Source of the DNA: Hydrogenophaga palleronii NBRC 102513
Lineage (GTDB): Bacteria > Pseudomonadota > Gammaproteobacteria > Burkholderiales > Burkholderiaceae_C
DNA length: 64,000 nt
Reading direction: 5' to 3'
Assembly: GCF_001571225.1 (NCBI RefSeq)
Contig: NZ_BCTJ01000020.1
Coordinates: 19,988 to 83,987 of the forward strand
The notes under the pieces were generated by a model. It was not told the origin of the DNA and did not search any database. It worked only from the letters and a program-made list of their open reading frames with translations. The translations under genes were made by a program, and so were the position numbers. Positions 52,704 to 62,501 of the stretch are shown in pieces. Position 1 is the stretch's first letter; each line of letters opens with the position of its first letter.

Positions 52704-55415
52704 ATGTCAGCCCATGACGCACAAGGCGGTCGCACAGCCGCGGATGTCGATTCCCAGGAAACCCGCGAATGGATGGAGGCCCTGGCCGCCGTGATCGAGC
52801 GTGAGGGCCCCGAACGGGCGCACTTCCTGCTCGAGCAGCTGCTGGAAGAAGCCCGCCAGCACAGCATCGACCTGCCGTTCTCCGCCAACACGGGTTACGT
52901 CAACACCATCGAGACCGACCAGGAAGAGCGTTGCCCCGGCAACCTCGAAATCGAAGGGCGCCTGCGCGCCTACATGCGCTGGAACGCGATGGCCATGGTG
53001 GTCAAGGCCAACCGCCACCACCCGCCCGAAGGTGGCGACCTGGGTGGCCACATCGGTTCCTTCGCCTCGCTGGCCAACATGTTCGGCGCCGGCTTCAACC
53101 ACTTCTGGCACGCCGAGAGCGAGAACCACGGGGGTGACTGCCTCTATATCCAGGGTCACGTGTCGCCCGGCATCTATGCCCGCGCCTACCTGGAAGGCCG
53201 CTTGAGCGAAGAGCAGTTGCTCAACTTCCGCCAGGAAGTGGACGGCAAGGGCCTGTCCAGCTACCCCCACCCCAAGCTGATGCCCGAGTTCTGGCAGTTC
53301 CCCACGGTGTCCATGGGCCTGGGCCCGCTGATGGCGATCTACCAGGCGCGTTTCCTCAAGTACCTGCACGCACGCGGCATTGCCAACACCGAGAACCGCA
53401 AGGTCTGGGTGTTCTGCGGCGACGGTGAAATGGACGAGGTCGAGTCGCTCGGCGCGATCGGCCTGGCGGCCCGCGAAGGCCTGGACAACCTGGTCTTCGT
53501 CATCAACTGCAACCTGCAGCGCCTGGACGGCCCGGTGCGCGGCAACGGCAAGATCATCCAGGAACTCGAAGGCGAGTTCCGCGGTTCCGGCTGGAACGTG
53601 ATCAAGCTGATCTGGGGCAGCAACTGGGATCCGCTGCTGGCGCGCGACAAGGAAGGCGCCCTGCGCAAGATCATGATGGAGACGCTCGACGGCGACTACC
53701 AGGCCTTCAAGGCCAACGACGGTGCCTACGTGCGCAAGCATTTCTTCGGCCGCGATCCGCGCACGCTGGAGATGGTCGCCAAGATGAGCGACGACGATAT
53801 CTGGCAACTGCGCCGCGGCGGCCACGATTCGCAGAAGGTGTATGCCGCCTTCGACGCAGCGGTCAAGCACAAGGGCCAACCCACCGTGCTGCTGGTCAAG
53901 ACCGTCAAGGGCTTCGGCATGGGCAAGGTCGGCGAGGGCAAGAACAACGTCCACCAGACCAAGAAGTTGGCCGACGAGGACATCAAGGCCTTCCGCGACC
54001 GTTTCAACATTCCGATCCCGGACAGCCAGATCGCCGATCTGCCGTTCTACAAGCCGGCCGACGACACGCCGGAAATGAAGTACCTGCACGAGCGCCGCAA
54101 GGCCCTGGGTGGTTACCTGCCGCACCGCCGCGTCAAGGCGGACGAGAGCTTCACCGTGCCGTCGCTGGAAACCTTCAAGTCGGTGATGGAGCCCACGGCC
54201 GAAGGCCGCGAGATTTCCACCACCCAGGCCTATGTGCGCTTCCTGACGCAGCTGCTGCGTGACCAGGCGCTGGGCCCGCGCGTCGTGCCGATCCTGGTTG
54301 ACGAAGCCCGCACCTTCGGCATGGAAGGCCTGTTCCGCCAGGTCGGCATCTACAACCCGGCAGGCCAGCAGTACACCCCGGTCGATAAAGACCAGGTGAT
54401 GTACTACAAGGAAGACAAGGCCGGCCAGATCCTGCAGGAAGGCATCAACGAAGCCGGCGGCATGAGCAGCTGGATCGCCGCGGCCACCAGCTACAGCACC
54501 AGCAACCGCATCATGGTGCCGTTCTACGTGTACTACTCCATGTTCGGCTTCCAGCGCGTGGGCGACCTCGCCTGGGCGGCGGGCGACATGCAGGCGCGCG
54601 GCTTCCTGCTGGGCGGCACCTCCGGGCGCACCACGCTCAACGGCGAAGGCCTGCAGCACGAAGACGGCCACAGCCACATCCTGGCCGGCACGATCCCGAA
54701 CTGTGTGAGCTACGACCCGACCTTCGCGCACGAAGTCGGCGTCATCCTGCACCATGGCCTCAAGCGCATGGTGGAGCGCCAGGACAACGTGTTCTATTAC
54801 CTGACGCTGCTGAACGAAAACTACGCCATGCCCGGCCTGCAGCCCGGCACGGAAGAGCAGATCATCAAGGGCATGTACCTGTGCAAGCAGGCGCCCGCGC
54901 TCAAGAAGAACGCGCCGACCGTGCAGCTGCTGGGCAGCGGCACCATCCTGCGCGAGAGCATTGCGGCGCAGGAACTGCTGGAGAAGGAATGGGGCGTGAG
55001 CGCCGGCGTCTGGAGCTGCCCGAGCTTCAACGAGCTGACGCGCGACGGCCAGGACGCCGACCGCTGGAACCTGCTGCACCCGACCGAAACGCCGCGTGTG
55101 CCTTTCGTGGCCGAGCAGCTGGGCAACACCAGCGGCCCGGTGGTGGCATCGACCGACTACATGAAGGCCTACGCCGAGCAGATCCGCCCCTTCATCCCGA
55201 AGGACCGCACCTACAAGGTGCTGGGCACCGACGGTTTCGGTCGCAGCGATTTCCGCAGCAAGCTGCGTGAACACTTCGAGGTCAACCGCCACTACATCGT
55301 GGTGGCCGCACTCAAGGCGCTGAGCGAAGAGGGCAAGCTGCCTGTGGCCAAGGTGGCCGAGGCGATCCAGAAGTACGGCATCAACGCCGACAAAGTGAAC
55401 CCGCTCTACGCCTAA
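52704..55415 (+). CDS. aceE: Pyruvate dehydrogenase E1 component (homodimeric)
   Basis: 903 residues. Decarboxylates pyruvate with thiamine diphosphate and acetylates the E2 lipoyl arms. The TPP-binding motif begins VWVFCGDGEMDEVESLGAIG and ends near NLQRLDGPVRGNGK; EGGDLGGHIGSFASLANMFG and HEDGHSHILAGTIPN are other family blocks. It is the single-chain E1 type of E. coli, not the alpha/beta form. Strong ribosome binding site (AGGAGACAAC-ATG). First gene of aceE-aceF-lpd. Confidence 0.98.
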   Translation: MSAHDAQGGRTAADVDSQETREWMEALAAVIEREGPERAHFLLEQLLEEARQHSIDLPFSANTGYVNTIETDQEERCPGNLEIEGRLRAYMRWNAMAMVVKANRHHPPEGGDLGGHIGSFASLANMFGAGFNHFWHAESENHGGDCLYIQGHVSPGIYARAYLEGRLSEEQLLNFRQEVDGKGLSSYPHPKLMPEFWQFPTVSMGLGPLMAIYQARFLKYLHARGIANTENRKVWVFCGDGEMDEVESLGAIGLAAREGLDNLVFVINCNLQRLDGPVRGNGKIIQELEGEFRGSGWNVIKLIWGSNWDPLLARDKEGALRKIMMETLDGDYQAFKANDGAYVRKHFFGRDPRTLEMVAKMSDDDIWQLRRGGHDSQKVYAAFDAAVKHKGQPTVLLVKTVKGFGMGKVGEGKNNVHQTKKLADEDIKAFRDRFNIPIPDSQIADLPFYKPADDTPEMKYLHERRKALGGYLPHRRVKADESFTVPSLETFKSVMEPTAEGREISTTQAYVRFLTQLLRDQALGPRVVPILVDEARTFGMEGLFRQVGIYNPAGQQYTPVDKDQVMYYKEDKAGQILQEGINEAGGMSSWIAAATSYSTSNRIMVPFYVYYSMFGFQRVGDLAWAAGDMQARGFLLGGTSGRTTLNGEGLQHEDGHSHILAGTIPNCVSYDPTFAHEVGVILHHGLKRMVERQDNVFYYLTLLNENYAMPGLQPGTEEQIIKGMYLCKQAPALKKNAPTVQLLGSGTILRESIAAQELLEKEWGVSAGVWSCPSFNELTRDGQDADRWNLLHPTETPRVPFVAEQLGNTSGPVVASTDYMKAYAEQIRPFIPKDRTYKVLGTDGFGRSDFRSKLREHFEVNRHYIVVAALKALSEEGKLPVAKVAEAIQKYGINADKVNPLYA

Positions 55416-55430
55416 TCCGGAGACAACAAC

Positions 55431-57110
55431 ATGGCACTGATTGAAGTGAAGGTCCCGGACATCGGCGACTTTGATGAGGTGGCGGTCATTGAACTGCTGG
55501 TGAAGGTGGGCGACACGGTCAAGCCCGAGCAGTCGCTGATCACGGTCGAGTCCGACAAGGCTTCGATGGAGATCCCGTCCAGCGCCGCAGGCGTGATCAA
55601 GGAACTCAAGGTCGCCATTGGCGACAAGGTGAAAGAGGGCTCGGTGGTGCTGGTGCTGGAGGCCGCGGGCGAAGCCGCTGCTGCCCCCGCAGCCACCGCA
55701 CCGGCCGCGGCTCCGGCTGCGCCTGCAGCGGCCCCCGCTGCTGCGCCGGCGCCTGCTGCCGCACCTGCCGCGGCCGCTGGCCCGGTGGAAGTGCTGGTGC
55801 CCGACATCGGTGACTTCAAGGACGTTGCGGTGATCGAACTGCTGGTCAAGCCCGGCGACACCATCGCCGCCGACCAGAGCCTGATCACGGTGGAGAGCGA
55901 CAAGGCCTCGATGGAGATCCCTTCGTCCGCTGCCGGCGTGCTGAAGGAGCTCAAGGTCAAGGTGGGCGACACGGTCAACATCGGTGACCTGCTGGCGATC
56001 CTCGAAGGCGTGGCCGCTGCGGCGCCAGCCGCTGCACCTGCAGCGCCGGCACCTGCTGCCGCTGCGCCTGCGGAAGCGCCCGCTGCAGCCGCACCGCAGG
56101 CCACGGCCACCGCGTCGGCGCCGGCCGCTGCGGCCCCGGCGGCCCACAACCCGACGGCCGCCGCGCCGCTGGGCCTGCCGCACGCCTCGCCCTCGGTGCG
56201 CAAGTTCGCACGCGAACTCGGTGTGCCGCTGGACGAAGTCAAGGGCAGCGGCCCCAAAGGCCGCATCGTGCTCGACGACGTGCAGAGCTTCACCAAGTCG
56301 GTGATGGCCGGTGCTGCACAAACCAAGGCGCAGGCGGCCAAGGCCCCGGCCGGTGGTGGTGCGGGCGACGGTGCCGGCCTGGGCCTGATCCCCTGGCCCA
56401 AGGTGGACTTCGCCAAGTTCGGTCCGATCGAACGCAAGGAGATGGGCCGCATCAAGAAGATCAGCGGCGCCAACCTGTTGCGCAACGCGGTCATGATCCC
56501 GGCCGTCACCAACCACGACGACGCCGACATCACCGACCTCGAAGCCTTCCGCGTGTCCACCAACAAGGAAAACGAGAAGAGCGGCATCAAGGTCACGATG
56601 CTGGCCTTCCTGATCAAGGCCTGCGTGGCCGCGCTCAAGAAGTACCCCGAGTTCAACAGCTCGCTCGACGGCGACGCGCTGATCTACAAGCAGTTCTGGC
56701 ACATCGGCTTTGCCGCCGACACGCCCAATGGCCTGATGGTGCCGGTGATCAAGGACGCCGACAAAAAGGGCGTGCTGCAGATCAGCCAGGAAATGGGCGA
56801 ACTGGCCAAGAAGGCGCGCGAAGGCAAGCTGAGCCCGGCCGAGATGAGCGGGGCGACCTTCACCATCTCCAGCCTGGGTGGCATTGGTGGGCGCTACTTC
56901 ACGCCCATCATCAACGCGCCGGAAGTGGCGATCCTGGGTGTGTGCAAGAGCAACATGGAGCCGGTGTGGGACGGCAAGGCCTTCCAGCCGCGCCTGATGC
57001 TGCCGCTGTCGCTGACCTGGGACCACCGCGTGATCGACGGCGCTGCCGCCGCGCGCTTCAACGTCTACCTCGGCCAGATCCTCAGCGACTTCCGTCGCGT
57101 GTTGCTGTAA
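55431..57110 (+). CDS. aceF: Pyruvate dehydrogenase E2, dihydrolipoyllysine acetyltransferase
   Basis: 559 residues. Two lipoyl domains (about 2-77 and 118-193) each with the lipoylated Lys in the [16 protein letters not shown] motif, joined by Ala/Pro-rich swinging linkers. The E1/E3-binding domain is at about 245-282 ([28 protein letters not shown]). The catalytic domain (about 320-559) has the active-site His in [16 protein letters not shown]. It forms the core of the complex and transfers acetyl to CoA. Fifteen bases after aceE; ribosome binding site GGAGACAAC. Confidence 0.98.
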   Translation: MALIEVKVPDIGDFDEVAVIELLVKVGDTVKPEQSLITVESDKASMEIPSSAAGVIKELKVAIGDKVKEGSVVLVLEAAGEAAAAPAATAPAAAPAAPAAAPAAAPAPAAAPAAAAGPVEVLVPDIGDFKDVAVIELLVKPGDTIAADQSLITVESDKASMEIPSSAAGVLKELKVKVGDTVNIGDLLAILEGVAAAAPAAAPAAPAPAAAAPAEAPAAAAPQATATASAPAAAAPAAHNPTAAAPLGLPHASPSVRKFARELGVPLDEVKGSGPKGRIVLDDVQSFTKSVMAGAAQTKAQAAKAPAGGGAGDGAGLGLIPWPKVDFAKFGPIERKEMGRIKKISGANLLRNAVMIPAVTNHDDADITDLEAFRVSTNKENEKSGIKVTMLAFLIKACVAALKKYPEFNSSLDGDALIYKQFWHIGFAADTPNGLMVPVIKDADKKGVLQISQEMGELAKKAREGKLSPAEMSGATFTISSLGGIGGRYFTPIINAPEVAILGVCKSNMEPVWDGKAFQPRLMLPLSLTWDHRVIDGAAAARFNVYLGQILSDFRRVLL

Positions 57111-57122
57111 AGGAGCTCGCAG

Positions 57123-58967
57123 ATGGCAAGCATGGATATTCAAGTCCCCGACATCGGTGACTTCGACGAGGTCACGGTGATCGAGCTGCTGGTGAAAGCC
57201 GGCGACACGGTCAAGGCCGAGCAGAGCCTGATCACGGTCGAGTCCGACAAGGCCTCGATGGAGATTCCGTCCTCCGCGGCGGGTGTGGTCAAGGAGCTCA
57301 AGGTCAAGCTGGGCGACAAGGTCAAGCAGGGCAGTGTGGTGCTCACGCTGGAAGCGGACGGCGCTGCGGCTACCGCGCCCGCCGCCAGCGCACCGGCACC
57401 CGCCGCGGCCCCTGCACCGGCACCGGCTGCAGCACCCGTTGCGGCAACGCCCGCACCGGCCGCTGCCAGCTTCGGCGGCAGCGCCGATCTGGAGTGCGAC
57501 GTGCTCGTGCTCGGCGGTGGCCCCGGTGGTTACAGCGCGGCCTTCCGCGCCGCCGACCTGGGCCTGAAGGTCGTCATCGTCGAGCGTTACGCCACCCTGG
57601 GTGGCGTGTGCCTGAACGTGGGTTGCATCCCGTCCAAGGCGCTGCTGCACGTGGCAGCGGTGATGGACGAGGTCAGCCACATGGCAGACCTTGGCGTGGA
57701 CTTCGGCGCACCCAAGCTCAACATCGACAAGCTGCGCGGCCACAAGGAAAAGGTGATCGGCAAGCTCACCGGCGGCCTGGCGGCCATGGCCAAGATGCGC
57801 AAGGTCACCACCGTGCGCGGTGTCGGCAGCTTCGTCGGCGCCAACCACCTCGAAGTGGAAGAGACCACCGGCGCCACCGGCCAGGAGAAGACCGGCAAGA
57901 AGCAGGTGGTGGCCTTCAAGAAAGCCATCATCGCGGCCGGCTCCCAGGCCGTGCGCCTGCCCTTCATGCCCGACGATCCACGCGTGGTGGACAGCACCGG
58001 TGCGCTCGCGCTCAAGGAAGTGCCCAAGCGCATGCTGATCCTGGGCGGCGGCATCATCGGCCTGGAGATGGGCACGGTCTACAGCACGCTCGGCGCACGC
58101 CTGGACGTGGTGGAGATGATGGACGGCCTGATGCAGGGCGCCGACCGCGACCTGGTGAAGATCTGGCAGAAGATGAACGCCAAGCGCTTCGACAACATCA
58201 TGTTGAAGACCAAGACGGTGGGTGCCAAGGCGACCGAAGCCGGCATCGAGGTGACGTTTGCGGCGGCGGAAGAGGGCGGCAAAGCGCCCGAGCCGCAGAC
58301 CTACGACCTGGTGCTGCAAGCCGTGGGCCGCACGCCCAACGGCAAGAAGATCGGCGCCGAGAAGGCCGGTGTGTCGGTGACCGACCGCGGCTTCATCAAC
58401 GTCGACATCCAGATGCGCACCAACGTGCCGCACATCTTCGCCATCGGCGACATCGTGGGCCAGCCCATGCTGGCGCACAAGGCGGTGCACGAAGCGCACG
58501 TGGCGGCCGAGGTGATTGCCGGTGAACTGCAGGGCAACAAGGAGCTGGCCAGTGCCGCCTTCAACGCCCGCGTGATCCCCAGCGTCGCCTACACCGACCC
58601 CGAGGTGGCCTGGGTGGGGCTCACCGAAGACCAGGCCAAGGCGCAGGGCATCAAGGTCAAGAAGGGCCTGTTCCCCTGGACGGCTTCAGGCCGCGCCATT
58701 GCCAACGGCCGCGACGAGGGCGTGACCAAGCTGCTGTTCGACGACTCGCCCGAAGCCCATGGCCACGGCAAGATCCTGGGTGGCGGCATGGTCGGCACCC
58801 ACGCCGGCGACATGATTGGCGAGGTTGCACTGGCCATCGAGATGGGCGCGGACGCGGTGGACATCGGCAAGACCATCCACCCGCACCCGACCCTGGGCGA
58901 GAGTATCGGCATGGCGGCCGAGATCGCACACGGCTCCTGCACCGACGTGCCGCCGCCGCGCAAGTAA
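57123..58967 (+). CDS. lpd: Dihydrolipoyl dehydrogenase (E3) with N-terminal lipoyl domain
   Basis: 614 residues; the extra length over the usual 475 is a complete lipoyl domain (about 4-80, with [16 protein letters not shown]) plus an Ala/Pro linker to about residue 118. The flavoprotein follows: FAD site [17 protein letters not shown], redox disulfide [19 protein letters not shown] site [21 protein letters not shown], and C-terminal HPHPTLGES with the catalytic His. Lipoyl-bearing E3 is known in Neisseria, Ralstonia and relatives. It reoxidises the E2 dihydrolipoamide with NAD. Starts 12 bases after aceF; GGAG upstream. Confidence 0.97.
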   Translation: MASMDIQVPDIGDFDEVTVIELLVKAGDTVKAEQSLITVESDKASMEIPSSAAGVVKELKVKLGDKVKQGSVVLTLEADGAAATAPAASAPAPAAAPAPAPAAAPVAATPAPAAASFGGSADLECDVLVLGGGPGGYSAAFRAADLGLKVVIVERYATLGGVCLNVGCIPSKALLHVAAVMDEVSHMADLGVDFGAPKLNIDKLRGHKEKVIGKLTGGLAAMAKMRKVTTVRGVGSFVGANHLEVEETTGATGQEKTGKKQVVAFKKAIIAAGSQAVRLPFMPDDPRVVDSTGALALKEVPKRMLILGGGIIGLEMGTVYSTLGARLDVVEMMDGLMQGADRDLVKIWQKMNAKRFDNIMLKTKTVGAKATEAGIEVTFAAAEEGGKAPEPQTYDLVLQAVGRTPNGKKIGAEKAGVSVTDRGFINVDIQMRTNVPHIFAIGDIVGQPMLAHKAVHEAHVAAEVIAGELQGNKELASAAFNARVIPSVAYTDPEVAWVGLTEDQAKAQGIKVKKGLFPWTASGRAIANGRDEGVTKLLFDDSPEAHGHGKILGGGMVGTHAGDMIGEVALAIEMGADAVDIGKTIHPHPTLGESIGMAAEIAHGSCTDVPPPRK

Positions 58968-58986
58968 GCGCCGCAGCCGCTCAAAG

Positions 58987-59024
58987 AAAAAGCCGCCGGC
59001 CCTCACAGGTCCGCGGCTTTTTTT
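58987..59024. terminator. Terminator of the aceE-aceF-lpd operon
   Basis: AAAAAGCCGC (58987-58996) pairs with GCGGCTTTTT (59013-59022), with more T following. The A-run on the other arm allows it to serve the convergent hydrolase gene too. Confidence 0.88.
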
Positions 59025-59043
59025 CATGCGTGCGGCGGGCGCT

Positions 59044-60402
59044 TCAGCGTGGCGGCACGCGGCTGGCCAGCGGGGCGCTGCGGTAGTCCGGCAGCAGCTT
59101 GCAGCTCTCGCCGTAGGCGGCCTCATACGTCTTGCAGAGCGCGGCCACCGACTGCGGCGTTGGCTTCTCCCTCTGGTCAACCCAGCGCAGCAACGCGGTG
59201 AACAGGGCCGGGTACTGCGGTTCGCTCAGGTAGCTGTGTTCGGACTCCTCGCTGAAGGTCTGCACCAGGCGTGCACCCTGGCCGGCACGCTCGATGGTTT
59301 CGCGGTAGGCAGACTCCAGTTCGACGAAGGCCGTTGGGTCGTTGATGGCGTGCAGCGACAGCACCGGCATGTTGATGCGGCCCTGCGGGTCGCTGTCCTG
59401 CGCCAGCTCGGCCACTGCGGCCGGCTCGGCCGTGTAGCGCTGCACCCCTGCGTTGAGTGCCACGTCGTCCGACGAACCGGTGTAGCGCACGTTGGTGTTG
59501 TTGAACGGGTTGCGGTTGCCCAGGCGCAGCTGCGTGAGGTCGCGGAACAGCCAGGTGGACCAGTTGAGGTGGGCGATCAGTGAGCGCTCGGGGATGCGGA
59601 TCACGTTGACGATGTTGGCGAGGTTGGCCTTCTGCTGCTCGCTGCGTTGCGCGGCGGGCTTGCGCACGCCGGTGCACTCGTCCACGCGGTTGGCCAGCTC
59701 GGCGCGTGTGAGCCGGGCGTCCATCGGCAGGCCTTGCCAGAGCGGGTACTGGGGCTCGTCGGCCCTGGGGTGGTTCTTGCAGACGTACTGGTAGACCACG
59801 CGCAGGTCGAGGCGGAAGTCGTAGGCGCGGGTGCCGCCGCCCAGCATGCCGCTGGTGAGCAGCATGGCGTCGTATGGTCCTTTCACCGGCCCGTTCGGCC
59901 CGTCCACCGTGGCGTACATCTCCGCACCCTTCGCCGCCACCGAAGCGCCATAACTCTGCCCGTGCAGGATGGTGCGGCGCGGTGGGCCGAAGTGCTTCAC
60001 GAAGATGCGCCGCACGCGTTCGGTGTCTTCCGCCGCCATGCTCACACCGAAGCCGCCGCGCCGGTAGGTGGCGCCAGCCCAGGCGTAACCGGCCTTCACC
60101 GTCACGGCCCAGCGTTTGAGGTCTTCCTCACCACGAGCCAGCCTGGCCGGGCCTGTGTCGGCCGGCCCGCCATGCGCGTGCATCACGAGCACACCGGTCT
60201 GGGGCTTCCAGCCCGCCGGGATGGCGATCCAGTAGAAACCACCGAGGCCATCTTCGCCGGTATGGCAGACCGCGTTCGAGGGCACCTCCGTGGGGCAGGC
60301 GCGTGGCTGCGGGGCGGACGCCTGGGCGCTGGCCATCCCGGTGTGGGCGAGCAGGGCGGTCAGCGCCAGCAGCGCGGGCCAGGTGAGGGGGCGAAGAGGC
60401 AT
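59044..60402 (-). CDS. Secreted alpha/beta hydrolase of unknown substrate
   Basis: 452 residues. A signal peptide ends near GMASA-QAS. The fold is suggested by VLVMHAHGGPADTGPARLA (oxyanion region), the nucleophile elbow TILHGQSYGASVAAKGAEMYA with Ser at about 160, MPVLSLHAINDPTAFVELE for the acid and FSEESEHSYLSEPQYPALF for the His. Conserved cysteines (ACPTEVPSNAVCHTG, YVCKNHP, VDECTGVRKP, LCKTYEAAYGESC) suggest disulfides in the periplasm or outside. I cannot name the substrate; a polymer or ester hydrolase is plausible. ATG at 60402 with AAGGAG six bases upstream. It diverges from the LysR gene. Confidence 0.8.
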   Translation of the reverse strand: MPLRPLTWPALLALTALLAHTGMASAQASAPQPRACPTEVPSNAVCHTGEDGLGGFYWIAIPAGWKPQTGVLVMHAHGGPADTGPARLARGEEDLKRWAVTVKAGYAWAGATYRRGGFGVSMAAEDTERVRRIFVKHFGPPRRTILHGQSYGASVAAKGAEMYATVDGPNGPVKGPYDAMLLTSGMLGGGTRAYDFRLDLRVVYQYVCKNHPRADEPQYPLWQGLPMDARLTRAELANRVDECTGVRKPAAQRSEQQKANLANIVNVIRIPERSLIAHLNWSTWLFRDLTQLRLGNRNPFNNTNVRYTGSSDDVALNAGVQRYTAEPAAVAELAQDSDPQGRINMPVLSLHAINDPTAFVELESAYRETIERAGQGARLVQTFSEESEHSYLSEPQYPALFTALLRWVDQREKPTPQSVAALCKTYEAAYGESCKLLPDYRSAPLASRVPPR

Positions 60403-60498
60403 GGTGTCTCCTTTGTGGTGGGTCAAGCCACGGCACGATAGGTCTGCAGGAACCCTGCGTCAAATATACTGAAACGACCATCTCAATACCTTGCAGAT
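60403..60498. promoter_or_regulatory. Divergent promoter region, likely LysR operator
   Basis: 96 bases between the secreted hydrolase gene and the LysR gene. An AT-rich stretch (ATATACTGAAACG to ATCTCAATACC, about 60463-60490) contains ATAC and complementary ATAT-type half sites. Exact promoters are not resolvable by eye. Confidence 0.35.
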
Positions 60499-61443
60499 AT
60501 GGACATGCGGCACCTGCGTTATTTCCTCGCCGTCGCCGACGCGGGCCACATGACGCGCGCGGCCGAGCGCCTGGGCATCCAGCAGCCGCCGCTGAGCCTG
60601 CAGATCAAGGCGCTGGAAAACTCGCTGGGCGTGGCGCTGTTCCGTCGGCACGCCAAAGGCGTCACGCTCACCGAAGCCGGCCGGGTGTTCGAGGTCGAGG
60701 CGCGCCGGCTGGTGGACGACATGGCGTCGATGCAGCAGCGCATGGCGCGGGTCGCGCGTGGTGAGTCGGGCGTGCTCCATGTGGGCTTCACCAGTTCTGC
60801 GGCCGCCCATGCCTTCACGCCCGAGGCGCTGCGCGCCTGCCGGCGTGCCTGGCCGGGCATTGCGCTGTCGATCCGCGAAGACCATGCCGCCGGCATCACC
60901 GACGCGGTGGCCGCCGGGCGCCTGCATTGCGGCCTGATCCGCGTGCCGGTGTCGCAGCCCGAGGGGCTGACCTTCGAGGTCTTGCTGCGCGAGCCGGTGC
61001 TGGTTGCGCTGCCGGTTGACCATCCGCTGGCGGCGCGCAAACGCACAAGCGCAAGCAGCCTGAGCCTGGCGGCGCTGCGCGACGAGGGTTTCATCCTGGT
61101 GCGTCAGCCCGGCGCGCCCGGCCTTTACGCCAACCTGCTGGCGCTCTGTGAGGCGCAGGGTTTTCGTCCACGCATCGTGGCCGAGGTCGAGCGCATGGGC
61201 AGCTGCCTGAACCTGGCCGCGGCCGGGGCGGGCATTGCCGTGGTGCCTGCCTCGATGCGCGGCCTGCACCCGCAGGCGGTGACTTACCTGCCGCTGGCCG
61301 ATGGCACGCCGCTCGACGCGCCGCTGACCCTGGTCTACCGCACCGCTGATGGTGTGGGGGCGGTGGCGAACTTCCTGAAGATCGCGCGCGAGACGGCACG
61401 CAAGTCGCAGGCACGCGAACGGCGCGGGAGCGCGGCGGCATGA
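60499..61443 (+). CDS. LysR-family transcriptional regulator
   Basis: 314 residues. Winged helix-turn-helix at about 3-63 (MRHLRYFLAVADAGHMTRAAERLGIQQPPLSLQIKALENSLG), then a two-lobed effector domain (about 93-300, GVLHVGFTSSAAAHAFTPEALRA). The HTH and the ALFRRHAKGVTLTEAG segment resemble BenM/CatM-type regulators of aromatic degradation, but the effector cannot be read. It is divergent from the secreted hydrolase and its stop overlaps the start of the Bug gene (ATGA), so the three probably form one regulated unit. Confidence 0.92.
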   Translation: MDMRHLRYFLAVADAGHMTRAAERLGIQQPPLSLQIKALENSLGVALFRRHAKGVTLTEAGRVFEVEARRLVDDMASMQQRMARVARGESGVLHVGFTSSAAAHAFTPEALRACRRAWPGIALSIREDHAAGITDAVAAGRLHCGLIRVPVSQPEGLTFEVLLREPVLVALPVDHPLAARKRTSASSLSLAALRDEGFILVRQPGAPGLYANLLALCEAQGFRPRIVAEVERMGSCLNLAAAGAGIAVVPASMRGLHPQAVTYLPLADGTPLDAPLTLVYRTADGVGAVANFLKIARETARKSQARERRGSAAA

Positions 61444-62429
61444 GCGTCGCCCTCTGGTCGCGCCGCCGTGCCGTGCCGGCCTTGCTTGCGCTGGCCGGCG
61501 TGCTGCCGTGGCGACTGTCTGCCGCGCAAGCGCCCTGGCCGTCCATGCCGCTGCGCATCATCGTGGTCTACCCGACCGGTGGGCTGAGCGACGGCGTGGC
61601 GCGCGCGCTGGCCGAACGTCTGGCTGAGCAACTCGGTGTGCCGGTGCGGGTGGAGAACCGCGCCGGTGGCGGGGGCAGCGTGGGCATGCAGGTGCTGGCG
61701 CGCGCCCACCCCGACGGTCACACGCTAGCGCTCTCCGCGGTGAGCCCGCTCACGCTGCGCCCGCACCTTGGCCGCGTGGGCTATGACCCGTTTCGCGACA
61801 TTGCGCCGGTGGCGAGCCTGATGTTCACCCCGGTGCTGCTGGTCGGCACGCCGGCCTTCACCGGCCAGACCTTTGCCGATGTGCTGGCGCAGGCAAGGGC
61901 GCGACCAAGCGGCCTGCGGTGGGCCACCTCGGGCGTGGCCACGGCCGGCCATCTGGTGCTGGAGCAAGTGCAGATCGGCAGCCGTGTGAGCGTCACCCAC
62001 ATTCCCTACAAGGGCGGCGGGCAGCAGCTCAGCGACGCTCTGGGCGGGCAGTTTGAACTGCTCTCCACCAACGTGGCCCCGGCGCAGTTGCGCCACATCC
62101 GCGCCGGGCACCTCAAGCCCCTGGCGGTCGGCTCGCCGCAGCGGCTGGAGGTGTTGCCGGAGGTGCCGACCTTTGCCGAGCTGGGTTTGCCGCACGCCAA
62201 CGTCACCTCGTTGTTCGGCCTGTTCGCGCCGGGCGGCACACCGCCCGCCATGCTGGATCGGCTGAACGCCGAGATCAACGCTGCAGTGCAGACACCGCTG
62301 ATTCGCGAGCGGCTGCTGGCGTCCGACAACCTGCCCGCCACGGGCAGCCGGCAGGCGTTCGTGCAGCAGATCGCGGCGGAATGGAAAAACAATCAGCGCC
62401 TGAAGGGCGCCAATATCCGGCTGGACTGA
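61440..62429 (+). CDS. Bug/TctC-family periplasmic solute-binding protein
   Basis: 329 residues. A basic N-terminus and hydrophobic signal segment (RRAVPALLALAGVLPWRLSAA) precede the Bug fold: MPLRIIVVYPTGGLSDGVARALAERLAEQLGVPVRVENRAGGGGSVGMQVLA, HIPYKGGGQQLSDALGG, and a C-terminal FGLFAPGGTPPAMLDRLN. The signal peptide has an Arg pair, but no Tat consensus. Probably binds the product or inducer linked to the adjacent hydrolase and LysR regulator. No TctAB partners here. It is translationally coupled to the LysR gene, which is uncommon for a regulator-receptor pair. Confidence 0.9.
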   Translation: MSVALWSRRRAVPALLALAGVLPWRLSAAQAPWPSMPLRIIVVYPTGGLSDGVARALAERLAEQLGVPVRVENRAGGGGSVGMQVLARAHPDGHTLALSAVSPLTLRPHLGRVGYDPFRDIAPVASLMFTPVLLVGTPAFTGQTFADVLAQARARPSGLRWATSGVATAGHLVLEQVQIGSRVSVTHIPYKGGGQQLSDALGGQFELLSTNVAPAQLRHIRAGHLKPLAVGSPQRLEVLPEVPTFAELGLPHANVTSLFGLFAPGGTPPAMLDRLNAEINAAVQTPLIRERLLASDNLPATGSRQAFVQQIAAEWKNNQRLKGANIRLD

Positions 62430-62501
62430 GTGGGGGGGAGATGGCCTGGACGGCCGGGGTTGCAGGGCGCTCGGCCCGTGCAGGAAACGGTTGCCTCAGC
62501 G

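Noticed and set aside
55676..55790. Repetitive Ala/Pro-coding stretches in aceF and lpd as DNA repeats
   Set aside because: These encode the flexible linkers between lipoyl domains, normal for this enzyme family.
52707..58499. A 1930-codon open frame on the minus strand opposite aceE, aceF and lpd
   Set aside because: It mirrors three certain genes. With GC-rich third positions on the sense strand, stop codons are rare in this antisense frame. The protein is His/Val/Gly/Gln-rich low-complexity and has no domain.
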